Origin: a bacterium
GTDB lineage: Bacteria > Chloroflexota > Dormibacteria > Aeolococcales > Aeolococcaceae
Assembly (NCBI GenBank): GCA_021850405.1
Contig: JAJZMA010000014.1
Span: forward strand, 1 to 5,129
DNA: 5,129 bases
Direction: 5' to 3'
Part shown: piece after piece, positions 1 through 4,838 of the stretch
Layout: each line of letters starts with the position of its first letter
Position numbering within the stretch: the stretch's first letter is position 1
Position numbers and translations under genes: made by a program
The notes under the pieces: generated by a model
What the model was told of the DNA's origin: nothing
The model's input: only the letters and a program-made list of their open reading frames with translations
Databases searched by the model: none

Positions 1-115
1 CGGCCGAAGATTCCGCGGCAGCTACTGCCGCGAGCGCCCTTCGGGCGACCTGATGAATATCCTCGGCGTCTGCTTGCCCGTTTTCAGATGGCTCCGCCGC
101 ATGCACTTCATTCAT
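1..115 (-). CDS. pheS: Phenylalanine--tRNA ligase alpha subunit, N-terminal fragment (runs off the window)
   Basis: This is the first 38 codons of the gene that follows rplT. It starts at the ATG at 115-113, because an in-frame TGA lies only two codons upstream (121-119). The visible protein begins MNEVHAAEPSENG and continues into an Ala/Arg-rich helix (IHQVARRALAAVAAAES). That matches the N-terminal coiled-coil arm of PheS, which usually starts with helices rich in Ala and Glu. The catalytic core lies outside the window, so the call rests on this helix and on the very common gene order infC-rpmI-rplT-pheS. PheS with PheT charges tRNA-Phe in the cytoplasm. The gap from the rplT stop is 49 nt and no strong Shine-Dalgarno is seen. 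A GTG at 106-104 is an alternative start. Confidence 0.75.
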   Translation of the reverse strand, partial: MNEVHAAEPSENGQADAEDIHQVARRALAAVAAAESSA

Positions 116-130
116 ATGTCAGACAGTTGC

Positions 131-159
131 AGAAAGCCCATTTTGCCTGTACCTGGGCT
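131..159 (-). terminator. Weak hairpin between rplT and pheS, possible attenuator
   Basis: On the minus strand AGCCCA (159-154) can pair with TGGGCT (140-135) across a 13-nt loop, followed by TTTCT (135-131). The stem has only 6 bp, the loop is large and the T-tract is interrupted, so at best it is a partial terminator or pause site that lowers pheS relative to the ribosomal protein genes. It may equally be chance. Confidence 0.2.
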
Positions 160-164
160 GGCTG

Positions 165-527
165 TCAATCCCGGGCCAGAGCCTCGCGGGCAACCACCGC
201 CAGCTTGCCAAACCCGGTCGGGTCTTCCACAGCAAGCTCTGAAAGGACTTTCCGGTTCAGGTCGATCCCCGCCTTTTTCAGCCCGTGCATCAGTTCACTG
301 TATGCAAGCCCATGCTGTCTCGCGGCCGCGTTGATCCGCACGATCCACAGGGAACGCATATCACCCTTGCGCTGCTTGCGGTCCCGGTACGCATACGCCA
401 GTGAGTGCATGACAGCCTCATTGGCGGGCTTGTACAACCGTCGCCTGGTGCCAGAAAAGCCTTCCGCAAGGCCAAGTATCTTCTTGTGGCGGGCGTGGGC
501 CGCCACACCCCGCTTCACACGTGCCAT
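165..527 (-). CDS. rplT: 50S ribosomal protein L20
   Basis: This 120-residue protein has the usual L20 length and is recognisable along its whole length. It opens [18 protein letters not shown], followed by the basic [16 protein letters not shown] segment, [12 protein letters not shown], the hallmark [15 protein letters not shown], and then [26 protein letters not shown]20 binds 23S rRNA early in assembly of the large subunit; in several bacteria it also represses its own operon by binding the mRNA. The start is supported by an AAGGAG Shine-Dalgarno (538-533) 5 nt before ATG. It sits 34 nt after rpmI and 49 nt before pheS, in the standard operon order. The N-terminal half is the long basic extension that threads into rRNA; the C-terminal half is the globular, potentially regulatory domain. 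Confidence 0.98.
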   Translation of the reverse strand: MARVKRGVAAHARHKKILGLAEGFSGTRRRLYKPANEAVMHSLAYAYRDRKQRKGDMRSLWIVRINAAARQHGLAYSELMHGLKKAGIDLNRKVLSELAVEDPTGFGKLAVVAREALARD

Positions 528-561
528 GGGATCTCCTTCATCACATTTGTCGGTATTGTCT

Positions 562-759
562 TTACAGGTATGGCGCCAGGCGAGTGATTTTCCTCACCTC
601 GGTGGAATGAACTTCGTGCTTGGTGTTGTATAGCCTTTTCCGCTTTGCGCTCTTGTGCTCGAGGAGGTGGGACCTGAATGCATGTCGGCGCCGTAAAATT
701 CCGGTTCCCGTGAGCTCAAACCGCTTTTTGGTTCCCCGATGTGTTCGAATCTTTGGCAT
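562..759 (-). CDS. rpmI: 50S ribosomal protein L35
   Basis: This 65-residue, very basic protein starts [20 protein letters not shown] and continues with [23 protein letters not shown], the diagnostic L35 pattern in which the usual GK(I/V)xRxxAxxxHxLxxKxxKRKR motif is recognisable. Its length is normal for the family. L35 is a small structural protein of the large ribosomal subunit. The ATG lies only 5 nt beyond the infC stop codon. The nearest purine-rich SD-like sequence (CGGAG) is inside the last codons of infC and about 13 nt away, so translation is probably coupled to that of infC. rplT follows after 34 nt. Nothing suggests truncation. Confidence 0.97.
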   Translation of the reverse strand: MPKIRTHRGTKKRFELTGTGILRRRHAFRSHLLEHKSAKRKRLYNTKHEVHSTEVRKITRLAPYL

Positions 760-764
760 CTTAT

Positions 765-1592
765 CTATGTTCTCCGTGCAGTTGATTTTGTTGCCTGGCG
801 TATTTTGGCTGGGCTCTTTGCCCCCTGGTCTGTGTTCGATGAATCCCCTGGGGCGGCAGCAGTGTTGTCTGTTGCAGTGTCAGCCTCTTCTTCCACCTCT
901 ACCGAAGCATTCTCCAGAAGGTCGTCCAGTGGAACGTGGATGGCCGCAGGTTCCTCACCCGGCACTGTCCCGGCATCGGGCGCAGCGCCTGCATGGGATG
1001 TGCTTTCCTTGCGTGGCGCTTCCGCGGTGGCCCTGTCTGCGCCAGCCGGCTTGCGCTCCCCTTCACGGCCCGCTTTCTTCCCCAGGGGGTTCATGATCAT
1101 GGTCATGTTCTTCCCCTCTACCAGAGGTGAGCGATCCATGACTGCAATGTCCCCCAGCTCTTCTGCCATCCGGTCCAGCAGCTTGCGACCAAACTCCTGG
1201 TGCACCATCTCCCGGCCCTTGAACATTATAGTGAGTTTTACCTTGTTGCCTTCAGCCAGAAAGTTTCTGACGTACCCATACTTGGTCTGAAAATCATGCT
1301 CTGAGATCTTTGGCCGCAGCTTCATCTCCTTGACGTGGATCACGTTGTGGTCACGCTTACTCTCTTTGTCTCGTTTGAGCTGTTCGAATTTGAAACGGCC
1401 GTAATCCATCAGGCGGCATACAGGTGGGGTTGCCTGGGGGGCAACCTCGACCAGGTCCAGTTCCCTCTGCTGCGCCAGCTCGCGTGCATCCTGGATTGAC
1501 ACGATGCCAAGCGATTCCTGATTGGTGTCATCGAAAAGGCGAACCTGAGGAATCCGTATCTGCTCGTTGATCCTAAGCTCCCGAAATGCTAT
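765..1592 (-). CDS. infC: Translation initiation factor IF-3 with long C-terminal extension, probable AUA start
   Basis: IF3 binds the 30S subunit, prevents premature 50S joining and checks start codon and initiator tRNA. Counted from the AUA at 1592-1590 the protein has 275 residues. The N-domain holds the family signature [19 protein letters not shown] (about 3-21), then [27 protein letters not shown] (44-70, split here only by prose). A Lys/Arg-rich linker (72-84) follows. The C-domain holds [19 protein letters not shown] (86-104), [18 protein letters not shown] (111-128) and ends near NPLGKK (173). Residues 174-275 are an extra low-complexity tail. There is no ATG, GTG or TTG in frame between the leader terminator and the conserved start of the domain. 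The AUA sits 7 nt after GGGAG. A TTG at 1661 would give 298 residues but would place the terminator hairpin and the Shine-Dalgarno inside the coding region. Function is certain; the exact start is inferred. Confidence 0.95.
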   Translation of the reverse strand: MAFRELRINEQIRIPQVRLFDDTNQESLGIVSIQDARELAQQRELDLVEVAPQATPPVCRLMDYGRFKFEQLKRDKESKRDHNVIHVKEMKLRPKISEHDFQTKYGYVRNFLAEGNKVKLTIMFKGREMVHQEFGRKLLDRMAEELGDIAVMDRSPLVEGKNMTMIMNPLGKKAGREGERKPAGADRATAEAPRKESTSHAGAAPDAGTVPGEEPAAIHVPLDDLLENASVEVEEEADTATDNTAAAPGDSSNTDQGAKSPAKIRQATKSTARRT

Positions 1593-1666
1593 GACTTTTC
1601 TCCCAAAATAAAAGGCTGGATTACGTTCGCAATCCAGCCCTGAATCTGTCTGGACCTCCAAGGCAT
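1589..1666 (-). CDS. Possible 25-aa leader peptide overlapping the infC start
   Basis: An ATG at 1666 opens a reading frame of 25 codons (MPWRSRQIQGW...ILGEKS) that runs through both arms of the terminator. It ends in TAG at 1591-1589, so that stop and the proposed infC start share the bases ATAG. A ribosome translating this frame would cover the terminator hairpin and finish exactly at the infC start, which could give antitermination and coupled initiation. No convincing Shine-Dalgarno precedes the ATG, and the same frame stays open upstream as far as 1780, so the arrangement may be accidental. It resembles no known protein to me. Confidence 0.2.
   Translation of the reverse strand: MPWRSRQIQGWIANVIQPFILGEKS
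1600..1604 (-). promoter_or_regulatory. Shine-Dalgarno that decides the infC start
   Basis: GGGAG on the minus strand (1604-1600) is followed by the 7-nt spacer AAAAGTC and then AUA (1592). The spacing is ideal. No other start-like codon lies within range in the infC frame, so this site is the main argument for a non-canonical AUA start. It sits directly after the T-tract of the leader terminator. Confidence 0.65.
1605..1639 (-). terminator. Intrinsic terminator in the infC leader (attenuator)
   Basis: On the minus strand GGCTGGATT (1639-1631) pairs perfectly with AATCCAGCC (1622-1614) around an 8-nt loop, giving a 9-bp stem. TTTTATTTT (1613-1605) follows at once. This has the full form of a Rho-independent terminator, yet it stands after the promoter and immediately upstream of infC rather than at an operon end. 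Premature termination controlling infC-rpmI-rplT is known in Bacillus, where L20 binds the leader. Whether L20 is the ligand here is inference. Confidence 0.82.
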
Positions 1667-1720
1667 GCCCGGAAGGTGGGGTTCACACCCACTTGCTGCA
1701 CCCACATGGGCGCTGATGCA

Positions 1721-1729
1721 ACTATACCA
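1721..1729 (-). promoter_or_regulatory. Probable extended -10 promoter for infC-rpmI-rplT-pheS
   Basis: The minus strand reads TGG-TATAGT (1729-1721), a sigma70-type extended -10 (TGn plus five of six matches to TATAAT). No good -35 hexamer stands 16-18 nt upstream; the nearest is CCAGCA. Start of transcription is expected near 1714. It is the best candidate in the gap between the unknown gene ending at 1892 and infC. Confidence 0.5.
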
Positions 1730-1748
1730 CGCGGTGTCTGGCTTGCTG

Positions 1749-1767
1749 GCAGGGAAACCCTCCCTGC
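1749..1767 (-). repeat. 7-bp inverted repeat just upstream of the infC promoter
   Basis: GCAGGGA (1767-1761 on the minus strand) and TCCCTGC (1755-1749) form a 7-bp stem with a 5-nt loop. No T-tract follows, so it is not a typical terminator for the upstream gene. It lies at or just above the place where a -35 element would be, so it could be a protein-binding site, or only a 3' end structure of the upstream transcript. Confidence 0.25.
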
Positions 1768-1801
1768 TGCAGCCCGGCATCTAGCCCGTTTTTTGAGAAT
1801 G

Positions 1802-1815
1802 GCAGTCTAGACTGC
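1802..1815. repeat. Perfect 14-bp palindrome
   Basis: The bases GCAGTCTAGACTGC are identical on both strands. The palindrome lies in the 297-bp gap between the unknown gene (stop at 1892) and infC, about 75 bp upstream of the predicted -10. It could be a dimeric regulator site or an RNA hairpin with a 4-nt loop at the end of the upstream transcript. No T-tract follows on the minus strand. The rest of the gap from 1816 to 1891 shows nothing I can identify. Confidence 0.3.
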
Positions 1816-1891
1816 TGCGGCTGGCCCCTGCGGGTGGGTCCTGTTCCAGTGGTGTGGCCAGGCGGGACGGGCTGCCAGGGATGATTTTCTA

Positions 1892-2746
1892 CTACTGGCC
1901 CAGGCCGGGATATGGAGATTGCATGAGCCTTGCGTGGTTGGTCAGCTTTGTCAGGAACTCAGACCAGGGTTTTGAAGATAGCCCTCTGAGGTCTTCCCTG
2001 TCCATCAGCCCAGAGGGGGCAGCGGTATCTGCACATCCAGCAGCGTCGAACCTGTACAGCCTGTGTTCCAGTGCGACGTATGTGTTGTTGCCCTGCCTGG
2101 TGAAGAAAGCAGTACCAACAGTTATCTCCTCGTCCGACCGGGCAAGCCATGTGACCCGGTCCCGGCCATCCCTGGATGCAAATAGCTGCACACCCTGCAT
2201 GCGCGCCATCTCCATGAATGCCAGCCTGATCGAGGCGGGATCGGTATTGATGGCGAGCCCTGTACAGGCTGCCGAGAGGGCTGTCGCTGCCAGATGGAAC
2301 GGAAACTGGGAATGATCCACGTAGCTGCGCGAGGCTGAGAGGTACCTGGTTTCCGCCTCTTTGCGCAATGCGGGCCGTGCATCTATATGGTGTGCCACCA
2401 GGGTCAGCTCCCGTTTCCAGGCATTGAGTGCCTCCTGGGTACCTGGGGATATCCCGTCTGACTCTTCTTCTTCGTCCCGGGAGAGGGCGCTCAGGTGCAC
2501 GCGCACCCGAGTCATCCTGTTGCTCACCTCTTCGAAGCTGGCACTTGCGAAGGTTTCATGCCTACCCGAGGTAGTTATAAAGCAGAAGGGACGGTCACGC
2601 ATGGGAAAAGGGGTGACGCCATGCTTTTGTGCATGTTCAACCATTGCAGCAAAGAGTGGCGCGGCTGGAGTGCCCATGGTGAACTCAAGCTCGCTGTCTA
2701 TATTTGGGTTCGGATAGTATGGTGCGCGATCCATTCTGCTATGCAT
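1892..2746 (-). CDS. Uncharacterised protein, second of two tandem paralogs
   Basis: I do not recognise this 284-residue protein. It lacks a signal peptide and obvious membrane segments, so it is probably cytoplasmic. It aligns along its full length with the preceding gene product: APYYP (8-12), EFTM (21-24), GVTPFP (43-48), FPF (148-150) and FLTKLTNHARL (264-274) have counterparts at equivalent places. Inside the protein, residues about 20-86 and 164-230 look like two copies of one domain. Each has a strand, an amphipathic helix ending in HGV or QGV, then several beta strands. An acidic stretch, DEEEESD (91-97), and a helical linker separate the copies. The start may be ATG 2746 or ATG 2734. 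GGAAGG directly abuts the first, with no spacer, and is 12 nt from the second. It lies 21 nt after the upstream paralog and is probably in one transcript with it. Confidence 0.8.
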   Translation of the reverse strand: MHSRMDRAPYYPNPNIDSELEFTMGTPAAPLFAAMVEHAQKHGVTPFPMRDRPFCFITTSGRHETFASASFEEVSNRMTRVRVHLSALSRDEEEESDGISPGTQEALNAWKRELTLVAHHIDARPALRKEAETRYLSASRSYVDHSQFPFHLAATALSAACTGLAINTDPASIRLAFMEMARMQGVQLFASRDGRDRVTWLARSDEEITVGTAFFTRQGNNTYVALEHRLYRFDAAGCADTAAPSGLMDREDLRGLSSKPWSEFLTKLTNHARLMQSPYPGLGQ

Positions 2747-2767
2747 CCTTCCAGCGTTCCGGCCAGG

Positions 2768-3610
2768 TCACAGTGAAAACCCATCCATAGGCGCCGAAAG
2801 CAGTTTTACATGAGACACCAGCTTCTTGACAAACTGCTGCATCTCCTCTGCGGGGGCGGGTGCGTTGCGTCCCCTGTCGCTCCCTGGGTCTGCAGCTCCT
2901 GCAGCGGAATCATGCCCATTCCACGTGAGCCAGATCCTGGCTCCGACTGTCATCGGCAGAGCCTGAAATGTGCCAACCACCCTCTTTTTGCCATCCCCCA
3001 CCATCCAGGCGAGCTCAGACGGAGCTTCGGTGGGCATGGTGGTTATTCCAAGCATGGCGGCGTGCTCCCTGAAGGCTTCTACCAGGCGGTCAGCCGTCAC
3101 TTCGCTGTCCAGTACTGCCTGCTGACCTACGGCAGGCGCTGCTGCAGTGCAATCAAAGGGGAATGGCAGGGTGGCTGAGGGCTGGGCAGCGTGCAGCATA
3201 CTGAGCTGTGCTGCCCTGCGCTGCGCAGGCGTAAGGTCCAGCGCGGCAGCCTCAGCGATTATGCGCATCTGCCAGCAGACAAGATGATATTGTTCAGCCC
3301 TTCCAGTCGTATTCACTTCGCTCCCAAGCACCCGACCCAGGGGACGGATTCTCAGCTGGACCATAGTTTTTCCCGCAGGGGCCGGCACCAGGTCTATGCG
3401 CCCATGAATCCGGTTGTTACCACGCCCTGTAAGGAAGTTGGCGGGGCTCCCGTCGAACGGGAACAGGGTGATGCCGTTTCTCCTGGCGTCCATGCCGACT
3501 GCGACCAGAGCGGTTTCAGCGTCTCCCTGGACTGTAAACCGCCTTTCAGTAACCAGGGTTGGGGTGGGCCAGTAGGGTGCAACCCGCGGAGGGCTCAGGG
3601 TGTTTGCCAT
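2768..3610 (-). CDS. Uncharacterised protein, first of two tandem paralogs
   Basis: This 280-residue protein belongs to no family I can name. The start at 3610 (MANTLSPPRVAPYWP) is fixed by a strong Shine-Dalgarno, AAGGAGG, 6 nt upstream; the frame is open further up but that extension is Pro-rich and lacks a site. It matches the downstream gene product in APYWP (11-15), RFTV (24-27), NGITLFPF (45-52), FPF (150-152) and FVKKLVSHVKLL (260-271). Two internal copies of a domain are visible at about 23-90 and 168-232: strand, helix (for example TADRLVEAFREHAAMLGI), then strands such as KKRVVGTFQAL and ARIWLTW. A linker rich in Ala and Gly (234-255) precedes the C-terminal helix. No signal peptide, catalytic motif or metal site is evident. 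A role in binding is possible but unproven. Confidence 0.85.
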   Translation of the reverse strand: MANTLSPPRVAPYWPTPTLVTERRFTVQGDAETALVAVGMDARRNGITLFPFDGSPANFLTGRGNNRIHGRIDLVPAPAGKTMVQLRIRPLGRVLGSEVNTTGRAEQYHLVCWQMRIIAEAAALDLTPAQRRAAQLSMLHAAQPSATLPFPFDCTAAAPAVGQQAVLDSEVTADRLVEAFREHAAMLGITTMPTEAPSELAWMVGDGKKRVVGTFQALPMTVGARIWLTWNGHDSAAGAADPGSDRGRNAPAPAEEMQQFVKKLVSHVKLLSAPMDGFSL

Positions 3611-3616
3611 CGTCAA

Positions 3617-3623
3617 CCTCCTT
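3617..3623 (-). promoter_or_regulatory. Strong Shine-Dalgarno fixing the start of the first paralog
   Basis: AAGGAGG (3623-3617) stands 6 nt before ATG 3610. It shows that the upstream in-frame extension towards 3721 is not translated as part of this protein. Confidence 0.85.
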
Positions 3624-3866
3624 GTCAGAACCAGCCTGGTTACGCCAGGCCCAGGATTGGTCTCTAGGTTCAATCTTGGTACAGGCACAGGGACATGGGG
3701 CAGACAATGCAAGGGGACCAAAAAACATGCGGTCGCTCTTTCCCCGCCTGGTGCAGGGAAGGCTGCAGCTGTGCAAGTGCCTTCAAGTAGTTCGCCTGTA
3801 CAGGATCAGGGTCAGTCGCCAGACAGCGTGAGGGCGGAGTATGGAGAAGCTTGTCCTGTGTGCTGC
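3624..3866 (-). other. Intergenic stretch with no clear gene or promoter
   Basis: This gap separates the 323-residue protein from the first paralog. A T6 run (3725-3720, minus strand) follows a 4-bp GCGG/CCGC stem with an 11-nt loop; this is too weak to call a terminator. No good sigma70-type promoter is visible, so the paralogs may be read from upstream or from an unusual promoter. In one frame the minus strand stays open from about 3982 to a TGA at 3672-3670. It includes a coding-looking stretch (DPVQANYLKALAQLQPSL) but has no ATG, GTG or supported start, which may point to a frameshifted end of the upstream gene. Confidence 0.4.
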
Positions 3867-4838
3867 TCAGGCGAGCTCTCTCGCCCCTGGTGACACGGCG
3901 CGTCGTGACGAGGCCTCGGCATAAGCTGGCCCCGGAACCTGGTTTGCTGATGGCACTCTGGTTCCCGGCCGACCTGCATCATGGAGCCTAGTGGAGTTTC
4001 CAGGGCTTGCACGCCGCTCCGATGGATCTTTCCCAGCGGCCAGGTCCCATGTTCCCCGGACGATGTGCGCTGGCACATCGCTGTCCAGACCATGGTAGAC
4101 GCAGCGCTGCGAAGGCTTGCAATGGGAGGCATCACCACCTTTGGTATTGCGGTCTTTGGCAGAGGCAATACCCGCCCTGATCAGGCCGGGTATTGCCGGG
4201 AGCGCGAGTAGCACGGCCGCGCCCCCCACGCCAAATGCTGCGGCGCCGATGGGCAGTGCCACTGCAGGTAGCGCGATCACAGAAGAGACGATGCCAACTG
4301 ACCTTACCGCCCCCTCAGCACCGGTTAGCATCGAGTTTAAAACTAGGTTCGCCCTGGCCAGGCAGCGCCCCTGGGTGCTGGTTGCCGCCTCCAGTCGCGC
4401 AACCAGATAGGGCCGCCTCACACTCCGGAAATAGCTGGGGCGCACCATGAGCCAGCCGATGGCATGCCCACAGTGATCAAACCAGGCCGATTCAGCACCG
4501 CCAAGCTTTGTTGCAACTCCAAGGAGGAACATGCTCGTTGCCCGCCACCAGCTTACATGGTCTCCTTCCCTGGTGCCACCTGCCGGGCTGATTTCCTGGT
4601 CGGCGTTCACAGTAGCTACCCTCCTCTTTTTGTCTTCGCGGCTGGCGATGCCCTGGCGCATCTGGCCGGCATATCCATGCCCTGCCCTGGATCTTAGCCT
4701 ACGGCACGCTGCCAGTGCAGGATGGAACATCCTGGCCTGGATTTCCCTCAGCGCGTGGGAGCGGGCTAGTGGAATACGCTTTGGTAGTACAGAAAATCCC
4801 TGGTCCACTTTGCCTTGTCCCCTCATGCTCACTCTCAT
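3867..4838 (-). CDS. Predicted membrane-associated protein of unknown function, coupled to the methyltransferase gene
   Basis: I do not recognise this 323-residue protein. The start ATG 4838 overlaps the upstream stop as ATGA, a normal sign of translational coupling; no separate Shine-Dalgarno is seen. A second ATG lies four codons on. Residues 1-90 are hydrophilic and Arg-rich. Residues 96-111 (SWWRATSMFLLGVATK) are mildly hydrophobic. Residues about 178-223 are a long Val/Ala/Gly/Pro hydrophobic stretch that could form two membrane helices or a hairpin. H239, C240, C246 and H249 cluster just after it and could bind metal, though this is speculative. The tail beyond about 265 is rich in Ser, Pro, Arg and Gly and looks less like an ordinary protein; all three minus-strand frames are open there. 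The N-terminal two thirds are probably real; the C-terminus may be frameshifted or decayed. Confidence 0.5.
   Translation of the reverse strand: MRVSMRGQGKVDQGFSVLPKRIPLARSHALREIQARMFHPALAACRRLRSRAGHGYAGQMRQGIASREDKKRRVATVNADQEISPAGGTREGDHVSWWRATSMFLLGVATKLGGAESAWFDHCGHAIGWLMVRPSYFRSVRRPYLVARLEAATSTQGRCLARANLVLNSMLTGAEGAVRSVGIVSSVIALPAVALPIGAAAFGVGGAAVLLALPAIPGLIRAGIASAKDRNTKGGDASHCKPSQRCVYHGLDSDVPAHIVRGTWDLAAGKDPSERRASPGNSTRLHDAGRPGTRVPSANQVPGPAYAEASSRRAVSPGARELA

Larger units (their letters stand above)
1593..1714 (-). promoter_or_regulatory. Structured 5' leader of the infC operon with antiterminator option
   Basis: This is the predicted transcript leader between the likely transcription start and infC, about 120 nt. 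In transcription order it offers a 6-bp hairpin with a 4-nt loop (1713-1708 with 1703-1698, including one G-U pair). Next is a 5-7-bp hairpin (about 1694-1688 with 1680-1674). Last is the terminator (1639-1614). GGTCCAG (1656-1650) can pair with CTGGATT (1637-1631), which is most of the 5' arm of the terminator, so an antiterminator of 5 Watson-Crick plus 2 G-U pairs is mutually exclusive with termination. Such a switch suits feedback by L20 or another assembly signal. The pairings are drawn by eye and carry no computed energies. Confidence 0.5.

Noticed and set aside
88..633. Plus-strand open frame of 181 codons
   Set aside because: It lies antisense to rplT and part of rpmI, which are unmistakable; the translated product has no recognisable family and low-quality composition.
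739..1290. Plus-strand open frame of 183 codons
   Set aside because: It is antisense to infC, including its low-complexity tail, and its Ser/Ala-rich product is explained by the complement of that coding sequence.
1593..1661. TTG at 1661 as the infC start, giving 298 residues
   Set aside because: The extra 23 residues would be encoded by the terminator hairpin, its T-tract and the Shine-Dalgarno, and do not resemble an IF3 N-terminus.
3191..3667. Plus-strand open frame of 158 codons
   Set aside because: It is antisense to the well-supported first paralog and has no ribosome binding site or recognisable product.
3611..3721. N-terminal extension of the first paralog up to 3721
   Set aside because: The strong AAGGAGG at 3623-3617 and the alignment with the second paralog both place the start at 3610; the extension is Pro-rich and has no ribosome binding site.
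2259..3804. Two copies of the palindrome CCTGTACAGG (2259-2268 and 3795-3804)
   Set aside because: One copy is inside a coding region, and ten bases is short enough to recur by chance in GC-rich DNA; no further context supports an operator.
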